This document shows, piece by piece, positions 1 to 7,083 of a DNA stretch of 21,742 nt. The stretch's first letter is position 1. The number at the start of each line of letters is the position of its first letter. The DNA comes from Castellaniella sp. UBA6218. Lineage in GTDB: Bacteria; Pseudomonadota; Gammaproteobacteria; Burkholderiales; Burkholderiaceae_B. The notes below the pieces were generated by a model. That model had not been told where the DNA came from. It worked only from the letters and a program-made list of their open reading frames with translations, and made no database searches. The position numbers were made by a program, and so were the translations under genes. The stretch spans positions 1 through 21,742 of the forward strand of contig DISE01000039.1 in the NCBI GenBank assembly GCA_002421865.1, in the 5' to 3' direction.

Positions 1-1331
1 ACGATCGCCACCACGCCCTTCTCGCCCGGCCCCACCTCCTCGCCGGTCTGCTCGTGCAGCAGGCGCACGTCGTAGCCGTAGGCGGGGAAGGAGGGGCTGC
101 CGAACTTGGTCGCATGCGGCTCGATGCCGGGCAGCCCGGTGAGCAGGGCCCAGCCGGTCTCGGTCTGCCAGTAATTGTCGATCACCGGCTTGCCCAGGGC
201 TTCGGACAGCCACTGGCCGGTCAGTTCGTCGAGCGGTTCGCCCGCCAGATAGATGCGGTCCAGGCTGGAAAGATCGTGACGGTGCAGCAAGGCCGGATCG
301 TGCTTCTTCAGGACGCGGATCGCCGTCGGCGCGGAGAACAGCGCATTGACACGATAGGTCTCGATGATGCGCCAGAGAATGGCGGCGTCGGGTCGCACCG
401 GCGTGCCTTCGTACATGACGGTGGCCTGGCCGTTGAGCAGCGGTCCGTAGACCACATAGGAATGCCCCACCACCCAGCCCACATCGCTGCTGGAAAAGTA
501 CACGTCGCCCGGCTTGCCGCCGTAAATGTATTCCATCGACGCGCACAGGGCCACCGCGTAGCCGCCGACGTCGCGCTGGACGCCCTTGGGGTTGCCGGTC
601 GTACCCGAGGTGTACAGGATGTAGCTGGGCTCGTTGGATTCCAGCCAGACGACCGGCACCTGGGCGTCCAGATGCCGCGCCCGCAGGGGCGCATAGTCCA
701 GGTCGCGGCCCGCCGTCAGGTCCATGGGCGCCAGGCCCCGGTTCACCAGCACGACGCGTTCCGGCGCATGGGACGACTGGGCGATCGCCTGGTCCAGCAG
801 CGGCTTGTAGGCGATCGGCCGTCCGCCGCGCGAGCCCGCGTCGGTGGACACGATCACCCGGGGCTGGGCATCGTCGATGCGCTGTGCCAGATTGTGCGCG
901 GCAAAGCCGCCGAACACCACGGAATGGATGGCCCCGAGCCGGGCGCAGGCCAGCATGAAGAAGGCCGCCTGGGGAATCATGGGCAGATAGATCAGCACGC
1001 GGTCGCCCCGGACGACCCCGAGTTCCTGAAGGGTGGCGGCGGCGGCGTTGACCTCGCGCGCAAGATCGGCGCGGGTATAGACGATTTCCTGATCGACCTC
1101 CGTGGACACCCAGATCAGTGCGGGCTGATCTCCTTGTGTGTCGAGCCAGCGGTCGACGGCGTTGTAACACAGATTGGTCCGTCCGCCGACGAACCAGCGC
1201 GCGAACGGCGGCCGGGAATAGTCCAGAACCTGCGTGAATGGGGTCTCCCAGTGGATGCGCTGGGCTTCGTGCGCCCAGAAGGCCTCCCGGTCCTGGATCG
1301 ACTGGCGATGGAACTCGCGGACTTTCTGCAT
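1..1331 (-). CDS. prpE: Propionate--CoA ligase (propionyl-CoA synthetase), 3' end outside window
   Basis: Activates propionate to propionyl-CoA through a propionyl-AMP intermediate in the cytoplasm, feeding the methylcitrate cycle. About 443 residues are visible; family members are about 630, so the C-terminal domain with the conserved acyl-CoA synthetase lysine is off the left edge. The N-terminus (MQKVREFHRQSIQDREAFWA) has the PrpE-type opening rather than that of acetyl-CoA synthetase. The AMP-binding P-loop YTSGTTGNPKGV is encoded near 596-631. Further inside are FSAPTAIR and DNYWQTETGW, typical of the acetyl/propionyl-CoA synthetase group. The ATG at 1331 is preceded by GGAG about 9 bases upstream. 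The frame is open to the window edge. The gene is divergent from the NlpC/P60 gene. Acetyl-CoA synthetase is the main alternative, less likely from the N-terminus. Confidence 0.9.
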   Translation of the reverse strand, partial: MQKVREFHRQSIQDREAFWAHEAQRIHWETPFTQVLDYSRPPFARWFVGGRTNLCYNAVDRWLDTQGDQPALIWVSTEVDQEIVYTRADLAREVNAAAATLQELGVVRGDRVLIYLPMIPQAAFFMLACARLGAIHSVVFGGFAAHNLAQRIDDAQPRVIVSTDAGSRGGRPIAYKPLLDQAIAQSSHAPERVVLVNRGLAPMDLTAGRDLDYAPLRARHLDAQVPVVWLESNEPSYILYTSGTTGNPKGVQRDVGGYAVALCASMEYIYGGKPGDVYFSSSDVGWVVGHSYVVYGPLLNGQATVMYEGTPVRPDAAILWRIIETYRVNALFSAPTAIRVLKKHDPALLHRHDLSSLDRIYLAGEPLDELTGQWLSEALGKPVIDNYWQTETGWALLTGLPGIEPHATKFGSPSFPAYGYDVRLLHEQTGEEVGPGEKGVVAI

Positions 1332-1474
1332 GGGTTCGTCTCCGGTGCCACCCTGCGGCCCGGACCGGGCCGTGGGTGTTTCTAAGGAAGTGGAATGGGT
1401 GACATGCTACACCCTGGCTCGAAAGTACAATGCGATCCTGACGCCAGGCTGACGCGGGCCCCGGCTTTTTCCGC

Positions 1475-1503
1475 TTTACTCGACCCTGCTGATCCACTAC
1501 ACT
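1475..1503 (+). promoter_or_regulatory. Candidate sigma70 promoter for the NlpC/P60 gene
   Basis: A -35 hexamer TTTACT (1475-1480) and a -10 hexamer TACACT (1498-1503) are separated by exactly 17 bases; each matches consensus at 4 of 6 positions. A start of transcription near 1510 would give a leader of about 135 bases. It would also exclude a more upstream in-frame ATG at 1395 as the start of translation. The rest of the 1332-1646 gap shows nothing else clear; no convincing promoter for prpE was resolved on the other strand. Confidence 0.4.
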
Positions 1504-1646
1504 CGGAGAGTTGTCCGCAGGGCGGGCAACCTACAAGATCAACCCGGCGTCCGGTATCCGGCCAGCCTGCGACCCGTGTCGCGCTCACTCGAGCGCCGCG
1601 GCCACGTCAGGCGGTCGCGGACGACGACATCCGCCGCCATCCGCCC

Positions 1647-2546
1647 ATGCCTCCGCCTCATTCCGCCCCCGCACAGCCGAATCAGCCCCGCCCTCTGGCG
1701 GTCCGCTCCCTGAAACTGCTGCTGTGCGCGGGCCTGATGGCGCTGGCCGGATGCGCAGCCCAGTCCCGCAAGACGGCCGACGCCGACCTTAGCTCCAATC
1801 ATCTGCTGCGTGACAGCTACCTGCTCAGCACCCAATCGGATCCGCTGGGCGCCTGGCTCGACAACAAGCGCAGCCTGGCCATCGACTACCCTGGATCGGA
1901 AACGTACGGCGCCAGCCAGGCGCCCAAGTCCATGGTGTCCACCGCCATGAAATTTCTCGGGGTCAAGTATCGCTACGGGGGCGACGCCCCCGGCGAAGGC
2001 TTCGATTGCAGCGGCCTGGTCGCCTACGCGGCCGAAAAATCCCTGGGTCTGAAACTCCCCCGGCGTGCGCGCGAACAGGCCGAGCTGGGCATTTCCGTGG
2101 ACCGCGACGAACTGCGCCGTGGCGACCTGGTGTTCTTCAACACCCTGGGCCATCGCTTCTCGCATGTCGGCATCTACCTGGGCGATCACAAGTTCGTGCA
2201 CGCGCCGCGCACCGGCGCCAACATCAGGGTCGAAAGCATGGACGTGGCCTACTGGCGCAAACGCTACAATGGCGCCCGGCGCCTGCAGGCGCGAGGCGAT
2301 ACCGGGCAGCCCATGTCCGTCGCCGTCGAGCCCAAGACCAGCGAACCCGCGACCAGCGAGCCCGCAGCCGCCAGACGCGCGGCCGCCAAACCTGCGGCCA
2401 CCGGGCGCGCGACAGCCAAACACACCAGCGCCAAACGCACAACTGTCAAACACACGGCCGCCAAGCGCGTGACTGCCAAGCCCGTGTCGGCCAAACCAGC
2501 GACAGCCAAGCGCGCGACGGCCAAACGCGTGGCAACCAGACCCTGA
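1647..2546 (+). CDS. NlpC/P60 family cell-wall hydrolase lipoprotein with basic repeat tail
   Basis: Predicted periplasmic, membrane-anchored peptidoglycan endopeptidase of the Spr/MepS type, 299 residues from the ATG at 1647. The N-terminus has a basic stretch, a hydrophobic segment and a lipobox LAGC, so it should be lipidated. The NlpC/P60 domain follows, with catalytic Cys121 in GFDCSGLV, His173 in SHVGIY and a third polar residue His185 in FVHAPR. After the domain, from about residue 242, comes a low-complexity Lys/Arg/Ala/Thr tail of pentapeptide units (listed separately). The ATG at 1647 was chosen because it places the lipoprotein signal directly at the N-terminus and lies downstream of a candidate promoter. 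The reading frame is open back to an ATG at 1395, but that extension looks non-coding. The ribosome binding site at 1647 is weak. A terminator follows the stop codon. Confidence 0.85.
   Translation: MPPPHSAPAQPNQPRPLAVRSLKLLLCAGLMALAGCAAQSRKTADADLSSNHLLRDSYLLSTQSDPLGAWLDNKRSLAIDYPGSETYGASQAPKSMVSTAMKFLGVKYRYGGDAPGEGFDCSGLVAYAAEKSLGLKLPRRAREQAELGISVDRDELRRGDLVFFNTLGHRFSHVGIYLGDHKFVHAPRTGANIRVESMDVAYWRKRYNGARRLQARGDTGQPMSVAVEPKTSEPATSEPAAARRAAAKPAATGRATAKHTSAKRTTVKHTAAKRVTAKPVSAKPATAKRATAKRVATRP
2370..2543 (+). repeat. Degenerate 15-bp coding repeat giving pentapeptide AK[R/H/P]xx tail
   Basis: The last about 58 codons of the NlpC/P60 gene fall into a 5-residue period. Units read ARRAA, AKPAA, TGRAT, AKHTS, AKRTT, VKHTA, AKRVT, AKPVS, AKPAT, AKRAT, AKRVA, then TRP and stop. 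At the DNA level, gccaa(a/g)c recurs every 15 bases with drift. The tail is strongly basic, with one or two K/R/H per unit and almost no acidic residues. It resembles alanine/lysine-rich histone-H1-like tails and would be disordered. Confidence 0.8.
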
Positions 2547-2565
2547 GCCAGCCGCACTCGCAATG

Positions 2566-2597
2566 AAGCCCGGAACCGCAAAGTTCCGGGCTTTTTC
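2566..2597 (+). terminator. Rho-independent terminator after NlpC/P60 gene
   Basis: A perfect 11-bp stem (AAGCCCGGAAC at 2566-2576 with GTTCCGGGCTT at 2583-2593) encloses a 6-base loop. A run of five T residues (2592-2596) follows. It begins 19 bases past the stop codon. The opposite strand has no good T run, so it serves mainly the plus-strand gene. Confidence 0.9.
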
Positions 2598-2629
2598 ATC
2601 ACTGCGAAGGCCTTGCTTTCCGGAATCGG

Positions 2630-3037
2630 CTACATCCCCAGGGTCAGCCCACCCGGCGCGGCGCGCCGCTTGCATGCCACGCGCGTCTCCGGACGCACGG
2701 CATCGTCCGCCCTCAGCGGGCATGCTTTGCAGTAGCCGCACTGATCCAGCGCCTGCTGCATGCTGCACACCGACCGCCGGCACGCGAGCACGCGAATGCC
2801 GGCGCGCTGAGCCGCCAGGCGGAACGTCTTCATCACATTGTGTCCCAGAAAATCCGTCAGCAGAATGACCAGATCCGTGCCGGAAGGCAGCGCGGGCGTC
2901 TTCTTCTGATGCGCGGAATCGCGGCCGCTGATATGGTGACGGATCGCGATATTGTGATCGCGCAGCAGATCCGGGATGTTGCCCAGCCGGTCCGCGCCGA
3001 CGATCAATGCACTGACTTGGGACTGCGTTTGCGCCAT
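2630..3037 (-). CDS. DUF2325 domain-containing protein, cysteine-containing C-terminus
   Basis: A 135-residue protein of the DUF2325 family, whose function is unknown to me. Family features visible are SALIVGADRLGNIP near the N-terminus, HHISGR, then TDLVILLTDFLGHNVM and the ACRRSVC segment. After the domain comes CGYCKACPL, giving a CxxCxxC cluster, plus one more Cys further on. This suggests metal or redox chemistry. The ATG at 3037 is preceded by AGGAG about 8 bases upstream; an in-frame ATG at 3082 would add 15 unlike residues and sits closer to the promoter. No signal peptide or membrane segment is seen, so it should be cytoplasmic. It converges on the NlpC/P60 gene and stands alone. A Fur box in its promoter region predicts repression by Fe(II)-Fur. 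Confidence 0.85.
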   Translation of the reverse strand: MAQTQSQVSALIVGADRLGNIPDLLRDHNIAIRHHISGRDSAHQKKTPALPSGTDLVILLTDFLGHNVMKTFRLAAQRAGIRVLACRRSVCSMQQALDQCGYCKACPLRADDAVRPETRVACKRRAAPGGLTLGM

Positions 3038-3096
3038 GGATGGACTCCTGGAAGTGGCCAGCCGGGTACGACCGACTGACAATCTTGACTTTGATA

Positions 3097-3115
3097 GTTA
3101 ATGATAATCATTACT
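3097..3115. promoter_or_regulatory. Fur box (ferric uptake regulator operator)
   Basis: The 19-bp site GTTAATGATAATCATTACT matches the classical Fur consensus GATAATGATAATCATTATC at 16 of 19 positions. It contains a perfect 15-bp palindrome, TAATGATAATCATTA (3099-3113). It overlaps the candidate -10 of the DUF2325 promoter, the usual arrangement for Fur repression. It lies about 60 bases upstream of the DUF2325 start codon. On the other side it is about 175 bases from the transporter operon start, so control of that operon is less likely. Confidence 0.85.
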
Positions 3116-3129
3116 ATTAACAAACGCAA
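3101..3129 (-). promoter_or_regulatory. Candidate promoter of the DUF2325 gene
   Basis: Read on the minus strand, TTGCGT (3129-3124) and TATCAT (3106-3101) are separated by 17 bases. The -10 matches consensus at 5 of 6 positions, the -35 at 3 of 6. The -10 lies inside the Fur box. Confidence 0.55.
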
Positions 3130-3290
3130 TTGTATATGCCACGGTGCTGTGCGGCGGCGCATCCGTATTTACCCCCGCCCCTCTTGGCGCGCCTGAGAGA
3201 TTCAGCTCGCCGTCAATTTCCGTTCAGAACATTGTTACCGGATACGGCGCAAAATTTCCGCAGAACAATCTTTCCTAGCGGAGACACACC

Positions 3291-4508
3291 ATGCATATCC
3301 TGTTGCGCGACGGACTGCCCTGCGCGGCCCTGGCCCTGGCCCTGAGCCTGAACAGCCCCGCCAGCCAGGCGGCCGGCAACGAGATCGTCCTGGGCGCGTC
3401 GGTCCAGCTGACCGGTCCCGTGGCCAACACCGGACGCTACTACAAAGACGCTTACCAGTTGGCGGTCGACCAGATCAACCGCAAGGGCGGCGTCGAGGTC
3501 GGCGGCAAGAAATACACGCTGGCCCTGAAGATCTACGACAACCAGTCGGATGTGAACCTGAGCGTGCGCCAATACACGCAACTGGTCTCCAAGGACAAGG
3601 TGAACTTCCTGCTCGGACCCTTCGCCAGCAACTTCGCCCTGGCCGACTCCGCCGTCTCGGAAAAATATCAGATCCCGATGGTCCAGGGCGGCGGCGCCTC
3701 GGACCAGATCTTCTCGCGCGGATTCAAGTACGTCTTCGGCACCCTGGCGCCGGCCAGCAACTATTTCGGCAGCACGATCGCCATGCTGAAGCAACTCACG
3801 CCGGCCCCCGCCCAAGTCGCCCTGCTCTATGCGGACGACGCCTTCGACGTGTCCGTCGCCAAGGGCACCCGCCCCCTGCTGGAAAAAGCCGGCCTGAAGA
3901 CGGCGATCGACGAGCGCTACAGCAGCAATGCCAGCGACTTCAATACCCTGCTGTCGCAGATCAAGGCCAAGCAGGCCGACGCCGTGCTGGTTGCGGGGCA
4001 TGAAACCGAAATCCTGAACTTCATCCGCCAGGCCAAGAGCCTGGACGTCTCGCCCAAGCTCTATTCTTTCACCGTGGGCGTACCCAGCGAGGACTTCCGC
4101 AAGGCCCTGGGCGCGGACGCCGAATACGCCTTCGGCATGACCGCGTGGCTGCCCAGCGAAACGCTGAAGGACGAGTGGTTCGGCGACGCCGCCCAGTTCG
4201 CCAAGTCCTGGGGCGCCCAGTACCGCTACGAGCCCGACTATCACGCCGCTTCGGGCGTGGCCGACGTCGAGGCGATCGTGAAGGCCATCGAAAAGGCCGG
4301 CACGCTCGATCCCAAGGCCGTGCGCGACGCCCTGGCCGCCAGCGACTTCCAGAGCCTGTACGGGCATATCGCCTTCGCCGACAACGGCCAGATCAACCTC
4401 GACCAGACGGTGATCCAGGTGCAGAACGGCAAGCCGGCGGCCGTGTTCGACGGCAGCAAGTTCCTGCGCGACGCGAAATACCCGATGCCCGACTGGTCCA
4501 AGCGCTGA
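3291..4508 (+). CDS. HAAT-family ABC transporter substrate-binding protein
   Basis: Periplasmic type 1 solute-binding protein of the branched-chain amino acid/amide family (Peripla_BP_6 type), 405 residues. It delivers ligand to the permeases encoded immediately downstream. The first 27-28 residues form a Sec signal peptide with a likely cleavage in SQA/AG. The mature protein opens with EIVLGASVQLTGPVANTG, the usual first strand and ligand-binding loop of LivJ-like proteins. FLLGPFASN and VALLYADDAFD are further family landmarks. GGAG lies about 9 bases before the ATG. It is the first gene of a five-gene operon, 30 bases before the permease gene. The ligand cannot be read from sequence: branched-chain amino acids, amides or aromatic/carboxylic compounds are all possible. 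The upstream gap (3130-3290) holds no promoter I can defend. Confidence 0.9.
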   Translation: MHILLRDGLPCAALALALSLNSPASQAAGNEIVLGASVQLTGPVANTGRYYKDAYQLAVDQINRKGGVEVGGKKYTLALKIYDNQSDVNLSVRQYTQLVSKDKVNFLLGPFASNFALADSAVSEKYQIPMVQGGGASDQIFSRGFKYVFGTLAPASNYFGSTIAMLKQLTPAPAQVALLYADDAFDVSVAKGTRPLLEKAGLKTAIDERYSSNASDFNTLLSQIKAKQADAVLVAGHETEILNFIRQAKSLDVSPKLYSFTVGVPSEDFRKALGADAEYAFGMTAWLPSETLKDEWFGDAAQFAKSWGAQYRYEPDYHAASGVADVEAIVKAIEKAGTLDPKAVRDALAASDFQSLYGHIAFADNGQINLDQTVIQVQNGKPAAVFDGSKFLRDAKYPMPDWSKR

Positions 4509-4538
4509 TCCTCGTTCACGATCCAGGGAGAGCCCGTC

Positions 4539-5402
4539 TTGGACCTTCTGCTGCAAGTCCTCGTCAACGGCATCCTGCAGGGCGGGCTGTACGCCATCAT
4601 GGCGCTCGGCCTGGCCCTGGTCTGGGGGGTGCTCAACATCGTCAATCTGGCCCACGGCGCATTCATCATGCTGGGCGCCTACATTTCCTGGTACAGCTTC
4701 ACCTGGCTGGGTCTGGATCCTTTCCTCGGGCTGCCGGTCACGGCGGTCCTGATGTTCGGTGTCGGCTACGCCGTGCAGCGCGGCATCCTGAATCTGGTCG
4801 CGCGGGCGCCCATGTTCAATACGCTGCTGATCACTTTCGGCCTGGAGGTCGTCCTGACTTATCTGGCGCAACTGGTGTTCTCGGCCGACTTCCGCACCAT
4901 CAATCCCTCCTATTCCGGCCAGAACATCGACGTCCTGGGTCTGACCATCCCGATGGTCCGCCTGGCCGCGTCGGGACTGGCCATCCTGCTGACGCTGGCC
5001 ATGTGGCGCTTCCTGCTGCACACCCGGCTGGGCCGTGCGATCCGCGCCACCGCCCAGAACCTGTCGGCGGCGCGTCTGCACGGCGTCGAACCCCGCCACT
5101 TGTACGCCGTGACGTTCGGCCTGGGCCTGGCCCTGGCCGGCGCGGCCGGCGGTCTGTACGGCACCGTGTCCCAGATCAACCCCTACATCGGCGCGACCCT
5201 GACCGCCAAGTCTTTCGCCATCGCCATCATCGGCGGGCTGGACACGCCCCTGGGCGTCATCGCAGGCGGCCTGGTGCTGGGCCTGATTGAAGCGCTGACC
5301 GCCCTGTACGTCGGTCCCACCTTCGCCGATGTGGCCAGTTTCGGCGTCCTGGTCCTGGTGCTCATCGTGCGCCCCAGCGGCCTGCTCGGGAGAACCGCAT
5401 GA
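4539..5402 (+). CDS. livH: Branched-chain amino acid-type ABC transporter permease (LivH family)
   Basis: Integral inner-membrane permease of 287 residues, one half of the heterodimeric HAAT channel. The protein is strongly hydrophobic throughout. It opens with LLLQVLVNGILQGGLYAIMA and carries the family segments GLALVWGVLNIVNLAHGAFIMLGAY and the cytoplasmic loop RATAQNLSAARLHGV that docks on the ATPase. The C-terminal FAIAIIGGLDTPLGVIAGG is also typical. The start codon is TTG at 4539, supported by CAGGGAG 8 bases upstream; no ATG serves this N-terminus. The stop overlaps the next gene start as ATGA. The symbol indicates family, not proven substrate. Confidence 0.9.
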   Translation: MDLLLQVLVNGILQGGLYAIMALGLALVWGVLNIVNLAHGAFIMLGAYISWYSFTWLGLDPFLGLPVTAVLMFGVGYAVQRGILNLVARAPMFNTLLITFGLEVVLTYLAQLVFSADFRTINPSYSGQNIDVLGLTIPMVRLAASGLAILLTLAMWRFLLHTRLGRAIRATAQNLSAARLHGVEPRHLYAVTFGLGLALAGAAGGLYGTVSQINPYIGATLTAKSFAIAIIGGLDTPLGVIAGGLVLGLIEALTALYVGPTFADVASFGVLVLVLIVRPSGLLGRTA

Positions 5403-6346
5403 AAACCTCCCGGATCCTGATGATCCTGGTCATTCTGATCGCGCTCGCCCTGCTCCCGCTGTACGGCTCGGACACGATCGTCCAGTTCGGCATCAGCACC
5501 CTGCTGCTGGCCGTGCTGGCCCAGGGCTGGAACATCATCGGCGGCTACGCGGGCTATCCGTCCTTCGGCAATTCCGCCTTCTACGGCCTGGGCGCCTACG
5601 GAGTGGGCATCGCCATGGTGCAATGGCAGATGCCTTTCGCCACGGGGCTGGTCTTCGGCGTGATCCTGGCGGTGGTCTTCGCCATCTGCCTGGGCATTCC
5701 GGTGCTGCGCCTGAAGGGGCATTATTTCGCCATCGCCACCCTGGCCCTGGCACAGGTCATGGCGGCCATCGTCTCCAACGTGGCTCTGGCCGGTCAGAAC
5801 ATCGGCCTGGTGCTGCCGCCGCTGAACAACGATCCCCTGTTCTACGAACTGTCCCTGGGTCTGCTCGTCGCGGCCACCCTCACCGTCTGGTGGCTGACCC
5901 GCAGCCGCTTCGGCTTCGGCCTGATCGCCATCCGCGAGAACGAGGAAGGCGCCGTCGTGATGGGCGTGGACACGACGCGCTACAAGGTCCTGGCCTTCGC
6001 CCTGGCCGGGGTATTCAGCGCGCTGGCCGGCGGCATTCATGCCTACTGGATCACCTTTCTCGATCCGGAAAGCGCTTTCGACATCACGCTGAACGTGAAG
6101 ATGATCATCATGGCGGTCTTCGGCGGGCCGGGCACGATCCTGGGCCCCATCGTCGGCTCTTTCATCCTGTCCGCCCTCTCCGAATTCCTGTCCAGCGAGG
6201 TCACCAGCATCGCCGGCCTGTTCTTCGGCGCCGTCATCGTGATCGCCGTGGTGCTGATGCCGCGCGGCCTGGCCGACGTGGCGCGGCGCTTCCGCCAGAC
6301 AGGCTGGCGCTATTTCATCGAAAACATCCGGATGCATCGGCTATGA
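5399..6346 (+). CDS. livM: Branched-chain amino acid-type ABC transporter permease (LivM family)
   Basis: Second membrane permease of the transporter, 315 residues, hydrophobic with about 8-10 predicted membrane segments. LivM signatures include AQGWNIIGGYAGYPSFGNSA and FGLIAIRENEEGAVVMGVDT, the latter being the ATPase-contacting loop. MIIMAVFGGPGTILGPIVGS lies near the C-terminus. The ATG at 5399 overlaps the livH stop by four bases (ATGA), as does its own stop with the next gene, so the operon is probably translationally coupled. Confidence 0.92.
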   Translation: MKTSRILMILVILIALALLPLYGSDTIVQFGISTLLLAVLAQGWNIIGGYAGYPSFGNSAFYGLGAYGVGIAMVQWQMPFATGLVFGVILAVVFAICLGIPVLRLKGHYFAIATLALAQVMAAIVSNVALAGQNIGLVLPPLNNDPLFYELSLGLLVAATLTVWWLTRSRFGFGLIAIRENEEGAVVMGVDTTRYKVLAFALAGVFSALAGGIHAYWITFLDPESAFDITLNVKMIIMAVFGGPGTILGPIVGSFILSALSEFLSSEVTSIAGLFFGAVIVIAVVLMPRGLADVARRFRQTGWRYFIENIRMHRL

Positions 6347-7083
6347 GTTCAAGTGCGATCCTCGAGGCACGCGGCCTGACCCGCCGCTTCGCCGGACTGG
6401 TGGCCGTGCAAGACGTCAGTTTTTCACTGTCGCCCGGCGAGATCCTCGGCTTCATCGGCCCCAATGGCGCGGGCAAGACCACGCTGATCAGCCTGCTGAG
6501 CGGCACCCTGGCGCCCACCGAGGGCGAGGTCTGGTTCGACGGCCGGCGCATCGACCGCATGGCGGCCTTCCGCCGGGCGCGCCTGGGCATTGGCCGCACC
6601 TTCCAGATCATGCAGCCCTTCCCCGGTCTGTCGGTGCTGGACAATGTGGCGGTCGGCGCCCTGTTCGGCCGCGGCCAGGGCCAGTCCAGGCTGGCGCTGG
6701 CGCGCGAAAGCGCCCGCGAATGCCTGCGCTTCGTCGGTCTGGGCAAGCACATCGACCACCGCGCCGAGGATCTGGGCGGCCCCGACCGCAAGCGCCTGGA
6801 ACTGGCCAAAGCCCTGGCGATGCAACCGCGCGTGCTGCTGTGCGACGAGGTCATGGCCGGACTGAACCTGGTGGAAATCGACGAGGTCATCGACATCATC
6901 CGCAAGGTGCGCGACACCGGTATCAGCATCATCGTCATCGAGCACGTCATCAAGGCGATCCGCACCTTGTCGGACCGCATCATGGTGCTGCACCACGGCG
7001 AGAAGATCGCCGACGGCGCGCCCGACAGCGTGCTCACCGACAGCCGCGTCGTCGAAGCCTATCTCGGGAAGAAGCGCTCATGA
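6343..7083 (+). CDS. livG: ABC transporter ATP-binding protein (LivG family), atypical signature motif
   Basis: Cytoplasmic ATPase subunit of the HAAT transporter, 246 residues. Walker A is GPNGAGKTT at 39-47. The LivG-type QIMQPFPGLSVLDNVAVG follows the Q loop. Walker B ends in Asp168-Glu169, keeping the catalytic Glu, with DEVMAGL in place of the usual DEP. The switch His is in VIEHVI. The ABC signature, normally LSGGQ or LSYGQ, reads LGGPDRKRLELAKAL (from residue 144), which departs clearly from consensus at Ser, Gly and Gln. From family knowledge, part of the LivG family has a degenerate signature followed by KRLELA, so this is likely a functional variant. The ATG at 6343 makes an ATGA overlap with livM, and the stop makes another with livF. 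Confidence 0.92.
   Translation: MSSSAILEARGLTRRFAGLVAVQDVSFSLSPGEILGFIGPNGAGKTTLISLLSGTLAPTEGEVWFDGRRIDRMAAFRRARLGIGRTFQIMQPFPGLSVLDNVAVGALFGRGQGQSRLALARESARECLRFVGLGKHIDHRAEDLGGPDRKRLELAKALAMQPRVLLCDEVMAGLNLVEIDEVIDIIRKVRDTGISIIVIEHVIKAIRTLSDRIMVLHHGEKIADGAPDSVLTDSRVVEAYLGKKRS

Noticed and set aside
54..1385. Long open frame on the plus strand opposite prpE
   Set aside because: It is the antisense shadow of prpE in GC-rich DNA; its product is a low-information Gly/Arg/His/Asp-rich chain with no family features, while the minus strand encodes clear PrpE motifs.
1381..1440. prpE promoter on the minus strand (TTGTAC with TAGCAT)
   Set aside because: The spacing is only 15 bases and the match is poor; no sigma54 -24/-12 motif was seen either.
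1395..1646. N-terminal extension of the NlpC/P60 gene from an upstream ATG
   Set aside because: The extension would bury the lipoprotein signal 80 residues inside the protein and lies across a candidate promoter; its sequence has no family character.
3130..3290. Promoter for the HAAT operon or a small gene (possible 71-codon frame from 3130)
   Set aside because: No hexamer pair with proper spacing was convincing, and the small frame overlaps the binding-protein start without a ribosome binding site.
3213..5099. 628-codon open frame on the minus strand
   Set aside because: It lies antisense to the binding protein and livH genes, has a Gln/Asp/Gly/Arg-biased composition and no recognisable domain. 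Third-position GC bias produces such frames.
5183..6337. 384-codon minus-strand open frame opposite livH/livM
   Set aside because: His/Asp/Gln-rich antisense shadow; the plus strand encodes well-defined permeases with ATGA overlaps.
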